A stretch of DNA of 64,000 nt, from NCBI RefSeq assembly GCF_018687455.1, contig NZ_CP061291.1:1116001-1180000 (forward strand), written 5' to 3'. Under the pieces are notes generated by a model. That model was not told the DNA's origin and searched no databases. It worked only from the letters and a program-made list of their open reading frames with translations. The position numbers and the translations under genes were made by a program. The stretch's first letter is position 1. Each line of letters opens with the position of its first letter. This DNA comes from Polynucleobacter sp. TSB-Sco08W16 (GTDB taxonomy: Bacteria; Pseudomonadota; Gammaproteobacteria; Burkholderiales; Burkholderiaceae). Of this stretch, positions 1 through 8,778 are shown in pieces.

Positions 1-1
1 C

Positions 2-874
2 ATTCTCTCTTGTGTAAGTCCCGGCGATGAAGTGGTCATCATTGAACCCGCTTATGACAGCTATAGACCTTCGATTGAATTGGCTGGTGGTAAAACCATC
101 GCTGTTTCATTAGAGCTTGTGCGCGATCAACATGGTCATGTGTCCTCTTACAGCATTCCATGGAATGCCTTAGCAAAAGTCATTCATGCCAAAACGCGTC
201 TACTCATCATCAACACACCACACAATCCAACCGGGATGGTTTGGCAAAAGGCAGACCTAGATCGTTTGGCTAAATTGCTGAAAGACACCTCAACCCTAGT
301 CTTAAGTGACGAGGTTTATGAGCATATGGTCTTTGATGGCGCTCATCATCACAGCGTTGCCTCCCACCCAGAACTAGCAGCACGCAGTTTTTTGATCTCC
401 AGTTTTGGCAAAACCTATCATGTCACTGGCTGGAAGGTCGGCTATGTTGCTGCGCCTATTTCACTCACTGCTGAGTTTCGGAAGGTACACCAGTTCAATG
501 TGTTTACCGTGAACACCCCAATGCAGTATGGTTTAGCTGCTTATCTTTTCGATCCATCTCATTACTTAAACCTCCCTACTTTCTATCAAGCGAAGCGAGA
601 TTTCTTTAGGGCGGGTTTAGAGCAAACCCAATTTAAGCTATTACCAACACCTGGAACCTATTTCCAATCGGTTGATTACACAGCGCTGAGTATCCCGGAA
701 GCAAAATTACCAGAAGCAGATTTTTGTAAATGGCTCACTACTGAAGTGGGGGTCGCAGCCATTCCTGTTTCTGCGTTTTATGAGCAGGCAACCGAATCTG
801 GCGTCATTCGCTTTTGTTTTGCTAAACAAGAACAAACATTAACAACTGCCTTGCAACGTTTACAAGCCCTATAG
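2..874 (+). CDS. ybdL: Methionine/aromatic aminotransferase, YbdL-like (5' end outside window)
   Basis: PLP-dependent class I/II aminotransferase; the reading frame is open to the left edge, so the N-terminal part (roughly the first quarter) is missing. Visible landmarks are NTPHNPTG (substrate/PLP pocket), SDEVYEH, and SSFGKTYH, whose lysine (codon 410-412) should form the Schiff base with PLP, followed by TGWKVGY. The pattern resembles E. coli YbdL, which uses methionine, histidine and phenylalanine with 2-oxo acids; kynurenine aminotransferases are the nearest alternative. It ends 16 bases before the glutathione transferase gene and is probably cotranscribed with it. The family is clear; the exact substrate is inferred from similarity. 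Confidence 0.85.
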   Translation: MLSCVSPGDEVVIIEPAYDSYRPSIELAGGKTIAVSLELVRDQHGHVSSYSIPWNALAKVIHAKTRLLIINTPHNPTGMVWQKADLDRLAKLLKDTSTLVLSDEVYEHMVFDGAHHHSVASHPELAARSFLISSFGKTYHVTGWKVGYVAAPISLTAEFRKVHQFNVFTVNTPMQYGLAAYLFDPSHYLNLPTFYQAKRDFFRAGLEQTQFKLLPTPGTYFQSVDYTALSIPEAKLPEADFCKWLTTEVGVAAIPVSAFYEQATESGVIRFCFAKQEQTLTTALQRLQAL

Positions 875-890
875 ATATCGAGAAAAGATA

Positions 891-1631
891 ATGAAAAAGA
901 AAAAAGTTGCTTCTGCAAAAAATATAATTGATGTCTACAGCTGGCCTACTCCTAATGGCCATAAAGTACACATCATGCTCGAAGAGTGTGGTTATCATTT
1001 AGGCAAAGACTGGGTAGCGCATCCGATTGACATTGGCGCTGGTGATCAGTTCGATGAAGCGTTTTTGAAAATCAGCCCAAACAATAAGATTCCTGCTCTA
1101 GTCGATCCAAATGGCCCCGATGGTAAGCCCATCCACGTTTTTGAATCTGGCGCCATCTTGCTTTACCTTGCCGCTAAAACCGGTAAGTTCTTACCCAAGA
1201 GCACTCGCGGCAAATATGAAGTCTTGCAATGGCTCATGTTTCAGATGGGGGGCTTGGGTCCCATGCTTGGGCAAAACCACCATTTCCGACTCTATGCCCC
1301 TGAGAAAATTGAGTACGCCATTAACCGCTATACCAATGAAGCCAAACGCCTTTATGGGGTTTTAGATACACAACTGAAAGATAATCCCTATATTGCAGGG
1401 AAAACGTATTCGATAGCCGATATGGCAATTTATCCTTGGACACGGAATTGGAAAAATCAAGGGATTGAAATCAACGACTATCCCAATTTCAAACGCTGGT
1501 TTGAGATGATCAGCAAACGACCCGCAGTTATTCGTGGTTGTGAAGTATTAACGGCATTACGCAAACCCTTGCATGATGACAAAGCAAGAGAGCAGTTATT
1601 TGGATCAACCCAGTATCAAAGAAGGAAATAA
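891..1631 (+). CDS. yfcG: Glutathione S-transferase-like disulfide oxidoreductase (YfcG/YghU type)
   Basis: A 246-residue cytosolic GST-fold protein: thioredoxin-like N-terminal domain (about residues 15-100) and all-helical C-terminal domain. Family marks are the PTPNGHK segment near the start, NNKIPALVDP (cis-proline that binds glutathione), FESGAILLYLA and GLGPMLGQNHHF. Members of this Nu-class group (E. coli YfcG, YghU) bind two glutathione molecules and reduce disulfides rather than conjugate xenobiotics. A lysine-rich start (MKKKK) precedes the domain. The stop codon lies just before the next gene's start codon, so translation is probably coupled. Confidence 0.88.
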   Translation: MKKKKVASAKNIIDVYSWPTPNGHKVHIMLEECGYHLGKDWVAHPIDIGAGDQFDEAFLKISPNNKIPALVDPNGPDGKPIHVFESGAILLYLAAKTGKFLPKSTRGKYEVLQWLMFQMGGLGPMLGQNHHFRLYAPEKIEYAINRYTNEAKRLYGVLDTQLKDNPYIAGKTYSIADMAIYPWTRNWKNQGIEINDYPNFKRWFEMISKRPAVIRGCEVLTALRKPLHDDKAREQLFGSTQYQRRK

Positions 1632-1632
1632 G

Positions 1633-2487
1633 ATGAAGATTGAATCGGTCGGCGTAATCGGTGCAGGAACTATGGGTAATGGTATTGCGCAAGTCTGTGC
1701 AGTTGCCGGTCTTGATGTAGTCATGGTTGATATCAATGAAGCTGCTGTGCAACGTGGCTTAGATCAAATTAGCAAAAGCTTAGATCGCCTGGTTAAAAAA
1801 GAAACGCTTACTCCTGAAGGCAAAGATGCTGCTCTTAAGCACATCAAAGGCAGCACCTCTTATGCAGACTTTAAGGGACTTGGTCTAGTCATTGAAGCCG
1901 CGACTGAAAACCAAGCAATTAAAGAAAAGATTCTTAAGCAAGTCGATGAGATTGTCAGCAAAGACACCATCATCGCTACCAATACTTCATCGCTCTCCAT
2001 TACGAAACTGGCTGCTCTCGATTCCAACCCTGAGCGCTTTATTGGAATGCATTTTTTTAACCCGCCACCCTTGATGGCATTGGTTGAAGTGATTCGCGGC
2101 CTCCAAACCAGTGACGCAACTCATGCTGCCATTATTGATATGGCAAAACGGGTTGGCAAAGAACCCATTACTGTGAAGAACTCACCAGGCTTTGTGGTCA
2201 ATCGCATCTTGTTGCCAATGATTAATGAGGCTTTCTTTGTTTTGTCAGAAGGCCTAGCCAGTCCAGAAGATATTGATGCAGGTATGAAGCTCGGTTGCAA
2301 TCAACCGATTGGTCCACTAGCTTTGGCTGACCTCATTGGTCTAGATACTTGCCTTGCAGTCATGGAAGTGTATTTTGAAAACTTCAGCGACTCAAAATAC
2401 CGCCCATGCCCTCTTCTCCGTGAAATGGTTGCTGCTGGCTACCTCGGCCGTAAGACAGGTCGCGGCGTTTACACCTACGATAAATAA
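1633..2487 (+). CDS. 3-hydroxybutyryl-CoA dehydrogenase
   Basis: NAD-dependent L-3-hydroxyacyl-CoA dehydrogenase, 284 residues, the normal length for the short monofunctional enzymes (Hbd/PaaH). It oxidises 3-hydroxyacyl-CoA to 3-ketoacyl-CoA in fatty-acid, butyrate or aromatic-acid catabolism. The Rossmann motif GVIGAGTMGNGIA is at residues 7-19, GMHFFNPPPLMALVEVI holds the catalytic histidine, and KNSPGFVVNRIL and GYLGRKTGRGVY close the C-terminal domain. The frame is open further upstream, but the ATG at 1633 has AAGGAA about 8 bases before it and gives the family-standard N-terminus, so the longer form overlapping the GST gene is not used. hbd, paaH or fadB-like naming cannot be settled from sequence. 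Confidence 0.93.
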   Translation: MKIESVGVIGAGTMGNGIAQVCAVAGLDVVMVDINEAAVQRGLDQISKSLDRLVKKETLTPEGKDAALKHIKGSTSYADFKGLGLVIEAATENQAIKEKILKQVDEIVSKDTIIATNTSSLSITKLAALDSNPERFIGMHFFNPPPLMALVEVIRGLQTSDATHAAIIDMAKRVGKEPITVKNSPGFVVNRILLPMINEAFFVLSEGLASPEDIDAGMKLGCNQPIGPLALADLIGLDTCLAVMEVYFENFSDSKYRPCPLLREMVAAGYLGRKTGRGVYTYDK

Positions 2488-2505
2488 CTTCCCCAAAGAG
2501 ATCTT

Positions 2506-2997
2506 GTGAGCCCCACCCCTAACCCAATCCCGTCACTAGTACTAAAACTCGGCTATGCAGGCTTAATTCCTTTTCTTGGCCTTGCTTTAATGGTGCAACT
2601 GGCCCCGACCCCCCTCAACTACTTAAGCGCTGAATCGCTTGCTGGCTATGGCGCCGTTATCACCTCGTTTATGGGTGCAATGCATTGGGGCGCCAATTTA
2701 CATACCCTGGGTAAGGCGCCGATTGGTGATCGTTGGATCGATCGCAACGCTTGGATCTGGGGAGTTATTCCCGCTTTGGTGGCATGGGTAGCCCTGCACA
2801 TTTATATCCCTGTGGGTTTATTAATTTTGGCATCAACCTTAATCATCCAACGCAATATTGATCAAAACACGTATCAATACTATTTCTCAGATGATGTAGC
2901 GCGTGCTGCTTTTATGGTGATGCGCAATCGCTTGACGTTTGTTGCGGCTGCTTGCTTAACTTGGGCTGCGGTTGTGATTCTTTTTATACAAGCGTAA
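2506..2997 (+). CDS. DUF3429 inner-membrane protein
   Basis: A 163-residue protein with four or five hydrophobic segments (around residues 12-32, 44-64, 82-102, 105-120 and 140-162). The conserved stretch YGAVITSFMGAMHWG in the second segment is typical of DUF3429 proteins. Function unknown. The best start is a GTG at 2506 preceded by AAAGAG; a TTG two bases earlier is out of frame. The stop is 4 bases before rarA, so both probably share one message, but that gives no functional clue. Confidence 0.8.
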   Translation: MSPTPNPIPSLVLKLGYAGLIPFLGLALMVQLAPTPLNYLSAESLAGYGAVITSFMGAMHWGANLHTLGKAPIGDRWIDRNAWIWGVIPALVAWVALHIYIPVGLLILASTLIIQRNIDQNTYQYYFSDDVARAAFMVMRNRLTFVAAACLTWAAVVILFIQA

Positions 2998-3001
2998 TTG
3001 C

Positions 3002-4315
3002 ATGAGCGGTCTTTTCGATAGCACTCCTCCGCCACCTTTAGCGGAAGCGCTTCGCCCAAAATCAATCGAGGAGGTTATTGGGCAGGCCCATTTACTCGCA
3101 GCTGGCAAACCACTGAACTTGGCATTTGCATCTGGAAAGCCTCACTCTATGATTTTGTGGGGCCCTCCTGGCGTTGGTAAAACCACACTCGCACGCTTAT
3201 CTGCCAAAGCGTTTGATCGAGAGTTCATTGCTATCTCAGCAGTGCTCGCTGGCGTGAAGGAAATTCGTGAAGCCATAGAGCAAGCCCAACAAAATATGGC
3301 TCAATACGGCAAACAAACCATCTTGTTTGTAGATGAGATTCATCGTTTCAACAAAAGCCAGCAAGATGCGCTTCTGCCCCATGTGGAATCTGGCCTATTT
3401 ACCTTTATTGGTGCGACTACTGAAAATCCATCCTTTGAGGTGAACTCTGCATTGCTTTCACGTGCTCAGGTTTATGTTCTGAGATCCTTAAGTAGTAGTG
3501 AGCTCAAGCAATTATTTGATCGTGCTCACCAGCATGCAATGCCTGAAGTGCATTTTGAGACTGCGGCAATTGATACTCTGATTAATAACGCTGATGGCGA
3601 TGCGCGCCGCCTGCTGAATTTAGCTGAGCAAATTCGTAATGCGGTTCTCACTCCTAATGCTGAAGTAAAAATAGTAGATCAAGCCTTTATTGAGAACGCG
3701 CTCACCATGCAAGCAAGGCGCTTTGATAAAGGTGGAGATCAGTTCTACGATCAAATCTCCGCTTTGCATAAATCCGTGAGAGGCTCTGATCCAGATGCGG
3801 CACTCTATTGGTTTTGTCGCATGCTTGATGGTGGTGCGGATCCACGTTACTTAGCCCGTCGCATTATTCGGATGGCATGGGAAGACATTGGACTTGCTGA
3901 TCCCCGGGCAATGCAGCTTGCTAATGATGCTGCCCTTACCTTCGAGAGGCTCGGGTCACCTGAAGGTGAGCTCGCACTAGGTCAAGCTGTGGTGTATTTA
4001 GCTGTCGCCTCCAAAAGCAACGCTAGCTATAAAGCGTTTAATGCGGCTCGCGCATATGTGGCTAATGACCAATCCAAACCAGTGCCAAATCATTTACGCA
4101 ATGCCCCCACCAAACTCATGAAAGAGCTGGGTCACGGCAAGGAATATCGCTACGCACATGATGAGCCCCATGGATATGCGGCTGGTGAGACCTATTTGCC
4201 AGAAGGGATGGCAGAACCCCATTGGTATGAGCCAGTTGAGCGTGGGTTAGAGAGTCAAATTAAAGAAAAGATGGCTTTCTTGCGTCAGCTTGATGCTGAA
4301 CATCATCAGAAATAA
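3002..4315 (+). CDS. rarA: Replication-associated recombination protein A (MgsA/RarA AAA+ ATPase)
   Basis: A 437-residue clamp-loader-type AAA+ ATPase that acts at stalled replication forks. Walker A is GPPGVGKTT (about residues 54-62), Walker B is FVDEIHRF, sensor 1 is IGATTENPSFEVN, and SRAQVY(V) follows. The C-terminal tetramerisation region includes KSVRGSDPDAALYW and RRIIRMAWEDIGLADP, both highly conserved in RarA. Length matches the E. coli protein (447). The start ATG is 4 bases after the upstream stop. No damaged motif was seen. Confidence 0.96.
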   Translation: MSGLFDSTPPPPLAEALRPKSIEEVIGQAHLLAAGKPLNLAFASGKPHSMILWGPPGVGKTTLARLSAKAFDREFIAISAVLAGVKEIREAIEQAQQNMAQYGKQTILFVDEIHRFNKSQQDALLPHVESGLFTFIGATTENPSFEVNSALLSRAQVYVLRSLSSSELKQLFDRAHQHAMPEVHFETAAIDTLINNADGDARRLLNLAEQIRNAVLTPNAEVKIVDQAFIENALTMQARRFDKGGDQFYDQISALHKSVRGSDPDAALYWFCRMLDGGADPRYLARRIIRMAWEDIGLADPRAMQLANDAALTFERLGSPEGELALGQAVVYLAVASKSNASYKAFNAARAYVANDQSKPVPNHLRNAPTKLMKELGHGKEYRYAHDEPHGYAAGETYLPEGMAEPHWYEPVERGLESQIKEKMAFLRQLDAEHHQK

Positions 4316-4338
4316 GTCAATACATTAGGCCAATCAAT

Positions 4339-4968
4339 ATGGGCACCAAAATTCCGGCGACTTTTTACTACGATATTGTTTCTCCATTTGCCTACTTGTA
4401 CATCAAACAAAGACATCGCCTTGAGGGTGCACTGGACATCACTCCTGTAGCCGTTCTATTAGGTGGATTGCTAAGAGCAGCGGAGAATAAAGGTCCCGGT
4501 GAAATTGCTGCCAAACGCCCTCACACTTATCAGTTTTGCGTATGGCAAGCTGAAAAGCTAGGCATCCCTTTTCGCTTTCCTGAACATCATCCATTTATGA
4601 CGGTAGCACCTCAACGCTTGTTGATAGAGCAAAACGCAGATTGGAAAATGGTAGAGCGAGCCTTTGATTATGTTTGGGTAGAGGGTAAGGATCCCAATCT
4701 TTCTTGGTCAGAATTTTGCATCTACTTAGGTTTGCCCGAAGATACACTCAAACCTGAATCTCCTGCAGTCAAAGCACAGCTGATGGCCAATAGCAATCAA
4801 GCTAAAGCGGATGGGGCATTTGGGGTGCCCGCCCTTATCGTCAATCAACACTGCTTTTGGGGCGTCGATACTATTGACTGGACCCTTGATTACCTGGCTC
4901 GACCTAGTATGTTTGACGAAGCCCCTTATACCAATGCGGGCACTATTCCCAGTGGCTTGCCTTCCTAG
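4339..4968 (+). CDS. 2-hydroxychromene-2-carboxylate isomerase family (DsbA fold, NahD-like)
   Basis: A 209-residue DsbA-fold protein of the glutathione-dependent kappa/HCCA isomerase group. The N-terminal YDIVSPFAYLY carries the serine that activates glutathione in NahD instead of the CXXC of true thiol oxidoreductases. The C-terminal part has DGAFGVPALIVNQHCFWG(V)D, the cis-proline loop followed by the usual F-W-G-x-D. In naphthalene degraders NahD isomerises 2-hydroxychromene-2-carboxylate, but no aromatic-degradation genes are nearby, so the physiological substrate here is unknown. Confidence 0.85.
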   Translation: MGTKIPATFYYDIVSPFAYLYIKQRHRLEGALDITPVAVLLGGLLRAAENKGPGEIAAKRPHTYQFCVWQAEKLGIPFRFPEHHPFMTVAPQRLLIEQNADWKMVERAFDYVWVEGKDPNLSWSEFCIYLGLPEDTLKPESPAVKAQLMANSNQAKADGAFGVPALIVNQHCFWGVDTIDWTLDYLARPSMFDEAPYTNAGTIPSGLPS

Positions 4969-5040
4969 TTTGACTTTATTACGTAGCATCATTGAGCAAT
5001 ACAATCAGCTATATCACCATTAACCAATTCAGGAGTCTTT

Positions 5041-5616
5041 ATGCGTAAGCTATTAGCCAGTCTCATTCTCATTACTAGTTTTTTTGCTAGTCAAGCTGCT
5101 TTAGCTGGACCGAAGGTGGAATTTAAGACCAATATGGGGAGCTTTGTGGTTGAGCTCGATGATGTGAAGGCTCCAAAGTCAACTGCAAACTTTCTCAATT
5201 ATGTGAAGAGTGGTTTTTATAACGGCACTATTTTTCATCGTGTGATCGATGGCTTCATGATCCAGGGCGGAGGCTTTACACCTGATCTTGTGCAAAAGCC
5301 AACCGATGCCCCGGTAGCATCAGAAGCTAACAATGGCCTTAAGAACAATACTTATACCATTGCTATGGCACGCACATCTGATCCCGATTCTGCGACCGCA
5401 CAGTTTTTCATTAACGTGAAAGACAATGATGCCCTGAATTACCCTAACGCTATGGGTAATGGTTACACCGTATTTGGAAAAGTAATTTCTGGAACCCAAA
5501 CAATTGATGCGATCCGTAAAGTACCCACCATGGTAGCTCCTGCACCACGTATGGGCAGAATGGCTGATGTTCCAACCAAGCCCGTGCTTATCGAATCAGC
5601 GACGATCCTGAAATAA
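5041..5616 (+). CDS. ppiA: Periplasmic peptidyl-prolyl cis-trans isomerase (cyclophilin A)
   Basis: Cyclophilin-type prolyl isomerase, 191 residues, predicted to be exported. Residues 1-22 form a Sec signal peptide (two positive residues, a hydrophobic run, and Ala-Leu-Ala before Gly23). The catalytic core reads IFHRVIDGFMIQGGGF (arginine and phenylalanine of the active site), then ARTSDPDSATAQFFINV, and GYTVFGKVISG near the end. It catalyses proline isomerisation during folding of envelope proteins. AGGAG lies 5-9 bases before the ATG. The pabBC gene starts 27 bases downstream. Confidence 0.94.
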   Translation: MRKLLASLILITSFFASQAALAGPKVEFKTNMGSFVVELDDVKAPKSTANFLNYVKSGFYNGTIFHRVIDGFMIQGGGFTPDLVQKPTDAPVASEANNGLKNNTYTIAMARTSDPDSATAQFFINVKDNDALNYPNAMGNGYTVFGKVISGTQTIDAIRKVPTMVAPAPRMGRMADVPTKPVLIESATILK

Positions 5617-5643
5617 GTCTTCATTACTCTTGAATACGCCACC

Positions 5644-7467
5644 ATGATTTTGCTAGATGATGCGCAAAGCACGGCGGCCAACCCTAGCAGTCGGGCTTAT
5701 GAATCGCCACTGCGCTATTGGTGTATTCAGCCCAGTGGTGATCATGCTACCGATCGTAATGCCATTCAGGCTTGCTTGAGCGAGATATCCGATTCTTTAA
5801 AGCAAGGTCATTATGTTGTCGCTTCATTTGCTTATGAATTGGGAAGAGCGATTCACCAACTTCCACAACGCAAGGGATCAGTCAGCTCCCATCCACTAAT
5901 TGAAGCTTGGTCGTTTGCAGAATTTAGAAAACTTTCTAAAGATCAGCTTGATGAGCTGATTCGCCATCACCTAGACAAACTCGATTCATCACAAAGAATC
6001 GCCGGCGTCTTGGATGTTCACGAATCTATTGATGAGCAACAGTTTTCTGCTGATATCAATCAGATTCAAGAATATATTCGTGCTGGCGATACGTATCAGA
6101 TCAACCATACCTACCGCATTACCGGCAAGACTTATGGTGCGCCGCTGGCTTTATATCAACGCCTACGTGAGCGACAGCCCGGAAGGTTTGGTGCTTATAT
6201 AGCCCAGGGCTCTCACTACCTTCTCTCTCAATCTCCAGAACTGTTTATCGAGCGCAGAGGCGACACGCTCAAAGCGATGCCGATGAAAGGCACTGCCAAC
6301 GCGTTGTCTGAAGCGGCAAGTGCATTATCGGATGATCCTAAAAATCAAGCTGAGAATGTGATGATCGTCGATTTGCTGCGTAACGACCTGAGTCGTATCT
6401 CCTTGCCCAATACCGTCACTGTCCCCAAATTATTTGAGGTTGCAAGACATGGCGATGTATTGCAGATGACTTCAACAGTACAAGGGCAAATGAAGCCCGA
6501 TGTCACATTACGCGATATTTTGTATGCCATCTTTCCCTGTGGCTCAGTCACTGGGGCGCCAAAGAAGCGCAGCATGGAAATAATTCAAGAGCTTGAGTCA
6601 CAAGATCGCGGCTACTACTGCGGCGCCTTAGGATGGTTAGACCCTAACGGAGACTTTGCCTTTAGCGTTCCTATTAGAACCATGGAAATTGAGCGCGATG
6701 ATCAGTCTCAAGCTGCTCGGTTTACTCTCGGCGTTGGTGCAGGCATCACCATTGACTCAAACGCAGCACAAGAATGGCAGGAGTGCCGCATTAAGTCTGC
6801 TTTTTTGAGAAATCTTCCGAGTGCTACGGGTATATTTGAAACTATCGCCTTGGTGAATGGCGCACCCCAAAGATTAGAGCAACATCTTGCTCGTATGCAG
6901 CATTCAGCAAGTTGTCTTGGCATCACTTTTGATAAAGCGAATGTTATTGATGCTATCTCGAGTGCTTGCGCAGCTCTCGACCAACACTTGGTATACAGAC
7001 TTAGACTAGATCTTGATGTGAATGGTAATGTCAGCATTACCACTGGCATCCTTGAAGCCGTGCAAGAGCCAGTAAAGATTTTTTGGGCTAAAGATATTTT
7101 GCCGGGTGATCTCACCCTGCCTTCAGGGGATGCCTTGCTAGGCCATAAAATAAGTCAGCGCCTTCTCTATGATTTAGGGTGGCAAACCGCTGTCAAACTA
7201 GGGGGATTTGATACCCTGTTCATCAACGAACAAGGATTTGTAACAGAAGGTGGAAGAACGAGCGTCTTTATTAAACCTAAAGGAAGCGCAGAATGGCTGA
7301 CTCCACCAGTATCTGCTGGCCTATTACCTGGAGTGATGCGCGCTGCCCTACTTGCTGATCCCTCTCTGAATGTCCGTGAAAGCAACCTTACTATTAAAGA
7401 TGTTTCAATGGCGGATGAGATTATTCTTAGCAATGCCTTGCGAGGCGCTATCAAAGCCCACTTTTAG
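5644..7467 (+). CDS. pabB: Fused aminodeoxychorismate synthase component I and aminodeoxychorismate lyase (PabBC)
   Basis: A 607-residue bifunctional enzyme of p-aminobenzoate and folate synthesis. About residues 1-390 form the chorismate-binding domain: PMKGTAN carries the active-site lysine, then ENVMIVDLLRNDLSRI, FPCGSVTGAPKKRSMEII and GVGAGITIDSN. About residues 395-607 are a PLP-dependent branched-chain aminotransferase-fold lyase: GIFETIAL, R(L)EQHLARM, LLGHKISQR (PLP lysine) and GFVTEGGRTSVF. The first half converts chorismate plus ammonia to aminodeoxychorismate and the second releases pyruvate to give PABA. The glutamine amidotransferase PabA is not in the window. No Shine-Dalgarno sequence is evident before the ATG. 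Confidence 0.93.
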   Translation: MILLDDAQSTAANPSSRAYESPLRYWCIQPSGDHATDRNAIQACLSEISDSLKQGHYVVASFAYELGRAIHQLPQRKGSVSSHPLIEAWSFAEFRKLSKDQLDELIRHHLDKLDSSQRIAGVLDVHESIDEQQFSADINQIQEYIRAGDTYQINHTYRITGKTYGAPLALYQRLRERQPGRFGAYIAQGSHYLLSQSPELFIERRGDTLKAMPMKGTANALSEAASALSDDPKNQAENVMIVDLLRNDLSRISLPNTVTVPKLFEVARHGDVLQMTSTVQGQMKPDVTLRDILYAIFPCGSVTGAPKKRSMEIIQELESQDRGYYCGALGWLDPNGDFAFSVPIRTMEIERDDQSQAARFTLGVGAGITIDSNAAQEWQECRIKSAFLRNLPSATGIFETIALVNGAPQRLEQHLARMQHSASCLGITFDKANVIDAISSACAALDQHLVYRLRLDLDVNGNVSITTGILEAVQEPVKIFWAKDILPGDLTLPSGDALLGHKISQRLLYDLGWQTAVKLGGFDTLFINEQGFVTEGGRTSVFIKPKGSAEWLTPPVSAGLLPGVMRAALLADPSLNVRESNLTIKDVSMADEIILSNALRGAIKAHF

Positions 7468-7476
7468 AAAGTTCGC

Positions 7477-8031
7477 ATGAAGTATTGCCCCAACTGCGCT
7501 GCACCCTTAACAATCAAGATCCCTGCAGATGATTCTCGTGAGCGTCATGTATGCGAAGCCTGTGGCAGCATTCATTATCAAAATCCTAGAAACGTCGTTG
7601 GCAGCATCCCCGTATTTGGCAATCAAGTTTTATTGTGTCGGCGTGCAATTGAACCCCGTCATGGCTATTGGACATTGCCGGCCGGCTTTATGGAGTTAGG
7701 TGAAAGTACGAGCTATGGCGCAGCACGAGAAACACTAGAAGAAGCCGGTGCTACTGTAGAAATTGGCCCGCTCTACTCATTGCTCAATGTTCCCCATGCG
7801 GAGCAGGTACATCTTTTTTACCTTGCCAAAATGCACACATCTGAGTTTTCGGCCGGTGAAGAGAGTCTTGAAGTAGCGCTTTTTCATGAACATGAAATCC
7901 CTTGGGGCGAATTAGCTTTTCCAACTGTTAAACAAACCCTGGAATGGTTCTTTGCTGATCGTGCAGCTGGCGTGCTTGATGGCGAGTTTCATGTACGCAG
8001 TCGCGATGTTCTCCCTTCAGAGAGAATTTAA
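7477..8031 (+). CDS. Nudix hydrolase with N-terminal zinc ribbon
   Basis: A 184-residue protein: a zinc ribbon (CPNC near residue 4 and CEAC near residue 27) followed by a Nudix domain. The Nudix box is complete: G-x5-E-x7-R-E-T-L-E-E-A-G beginning at GFMELGE, so Mg2+-dependent hydrolysis of a nucleoside diphosphate linked to another group is expected. The arrangement resembles NudC/NudL-type proteins, but the C-terminal half is not diagnostic of NADH pyrophosphatase, so the substrate is left open. It starts 9 bases after pabBC and ends 9 bases before aat. Confidence 0.87.
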   Translation: MKYCPNCAAPLTIKIPADDSRERHVCEACGSIHYQNPRNVVGSIPVFGNQVLLCRRAIEPRHGYWTLPAGFMELGESTSYGAARETLEEAGATVEIGPLYSLLNVPHAEQVHLFYLAKMHTSEFSAGEESLEVALFHEHEIPWGELAFPTVKQTLEWFFADRAAGVLDGEFHVRSRDVLPSERI

Positions 8032-8040
8032 TTCCGTCAC

Positions 8041-8778
8041 ATGAGTCAAATTACTTGGCTAGGGCCAAACGACTCCTTTCCGAATCCCCTGCTATCAGCT
8101 GATCCCGATCCGAGCGTTCCTGGACTCATTGCGGTCAGCGAGCGCATTTATCTTGGCCAACTATTGCAAGCCTACCAACTAGGCATCTTTCCCTGGTACT
8201 CCGATAAGCAACCCGTTTTATGGTGGTCTCCCGATCCCCGTATGGTTTTAAAACCTACCAACTTCAAGTGCAGCGAGTCTTTAAGAAAAAATATTCGCCA
8301 CTTTTGCCAAGATACTCAAAGCCAACTAGTGGTAGATGCTGATTTTGGCGCAGTCATTCGGGCATGCGCCACCAGTGACCGAAAGGATCAAGACGGCACG
8401 TGGATCACCCATGAAATCATGGATGCCTATACGACGATTCATGAAGAAGGCTTTGCTCATAGCATTGCTCTGATTGAGAACGATGATCTGATTGGCGGCT
8501 TGTACTGCGTTGCTATTGGAGGCATGGTCTTCGGAGAATCCATGTTTAGCCGCAAACCCAATGCCTCCAAAATGGCCTTGGCAGCGCTAAGTGCCTGGTG
8601 CATACAGAATCAGGTAGCCATGATTGATTGCCAACAAGAGACAGCCCATCTAGACTCCCTGGGCGCTGCACCAATCTCCAGGCAGGTATTTTTGCAGCAA
8701 CTGCAAATATCCTTAAATCAAACTAATATTAAGAAACCTTGGGATTTTGATAAGAATATTCTGACTTACTGGCTATGA
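8041..8778 (+). CDS. aat: Leucyl/phenylalanyl-tRNA--protein transferase
   Basis: A 245-residue GNAT-like transferase that adds leucine or phenylalanine from aminoacyl-tRNA to N-terminal Arg or Lys, marking proteins for ClpAP. Typical motifs: the early GLIAVSERI, then YQLGIFPWYSDKQPVLWWSPDPRMV, GTWITHEIMDAY, GLYCVAIGGMVFGESMFSR(K)PNASKMAL and IDCQQETAHLDSLGA. Its last codons overlap the start of bpt by 4 bases, so the two N-end-rule enzymes are translationally coupled. Confidence 0.97.
   Translation: MSQITWLGPNDSFPNPLLSADPDPSVPGLIAVSERIYLGQLLQAYQLGIFPWYSDKQPVLWWSPDPRMVLKPTNFKCSESLRKNIRHFCQDTQSQLVVDADFGAVIRACATSDRKDQDGTWITHEIMDAYTTIHEEGFAHSIALIENDDLIGGLYCVAIGGMVFGESMFSRKPNASKMALAALSAWCIQNQVAMIDCQQETAHLDSLGAAPISRQVFLQQLQISLNQTNIKKPWDFDKNILTYWL

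Noticed and set aside
1573..1632. N-terminal extension of the 3-hydroxyacyl-CoA dehydrogenase
   Set aside because: The added residues overlap the GST gene and precede the family-standard start at 1633, which has a ribosome site.
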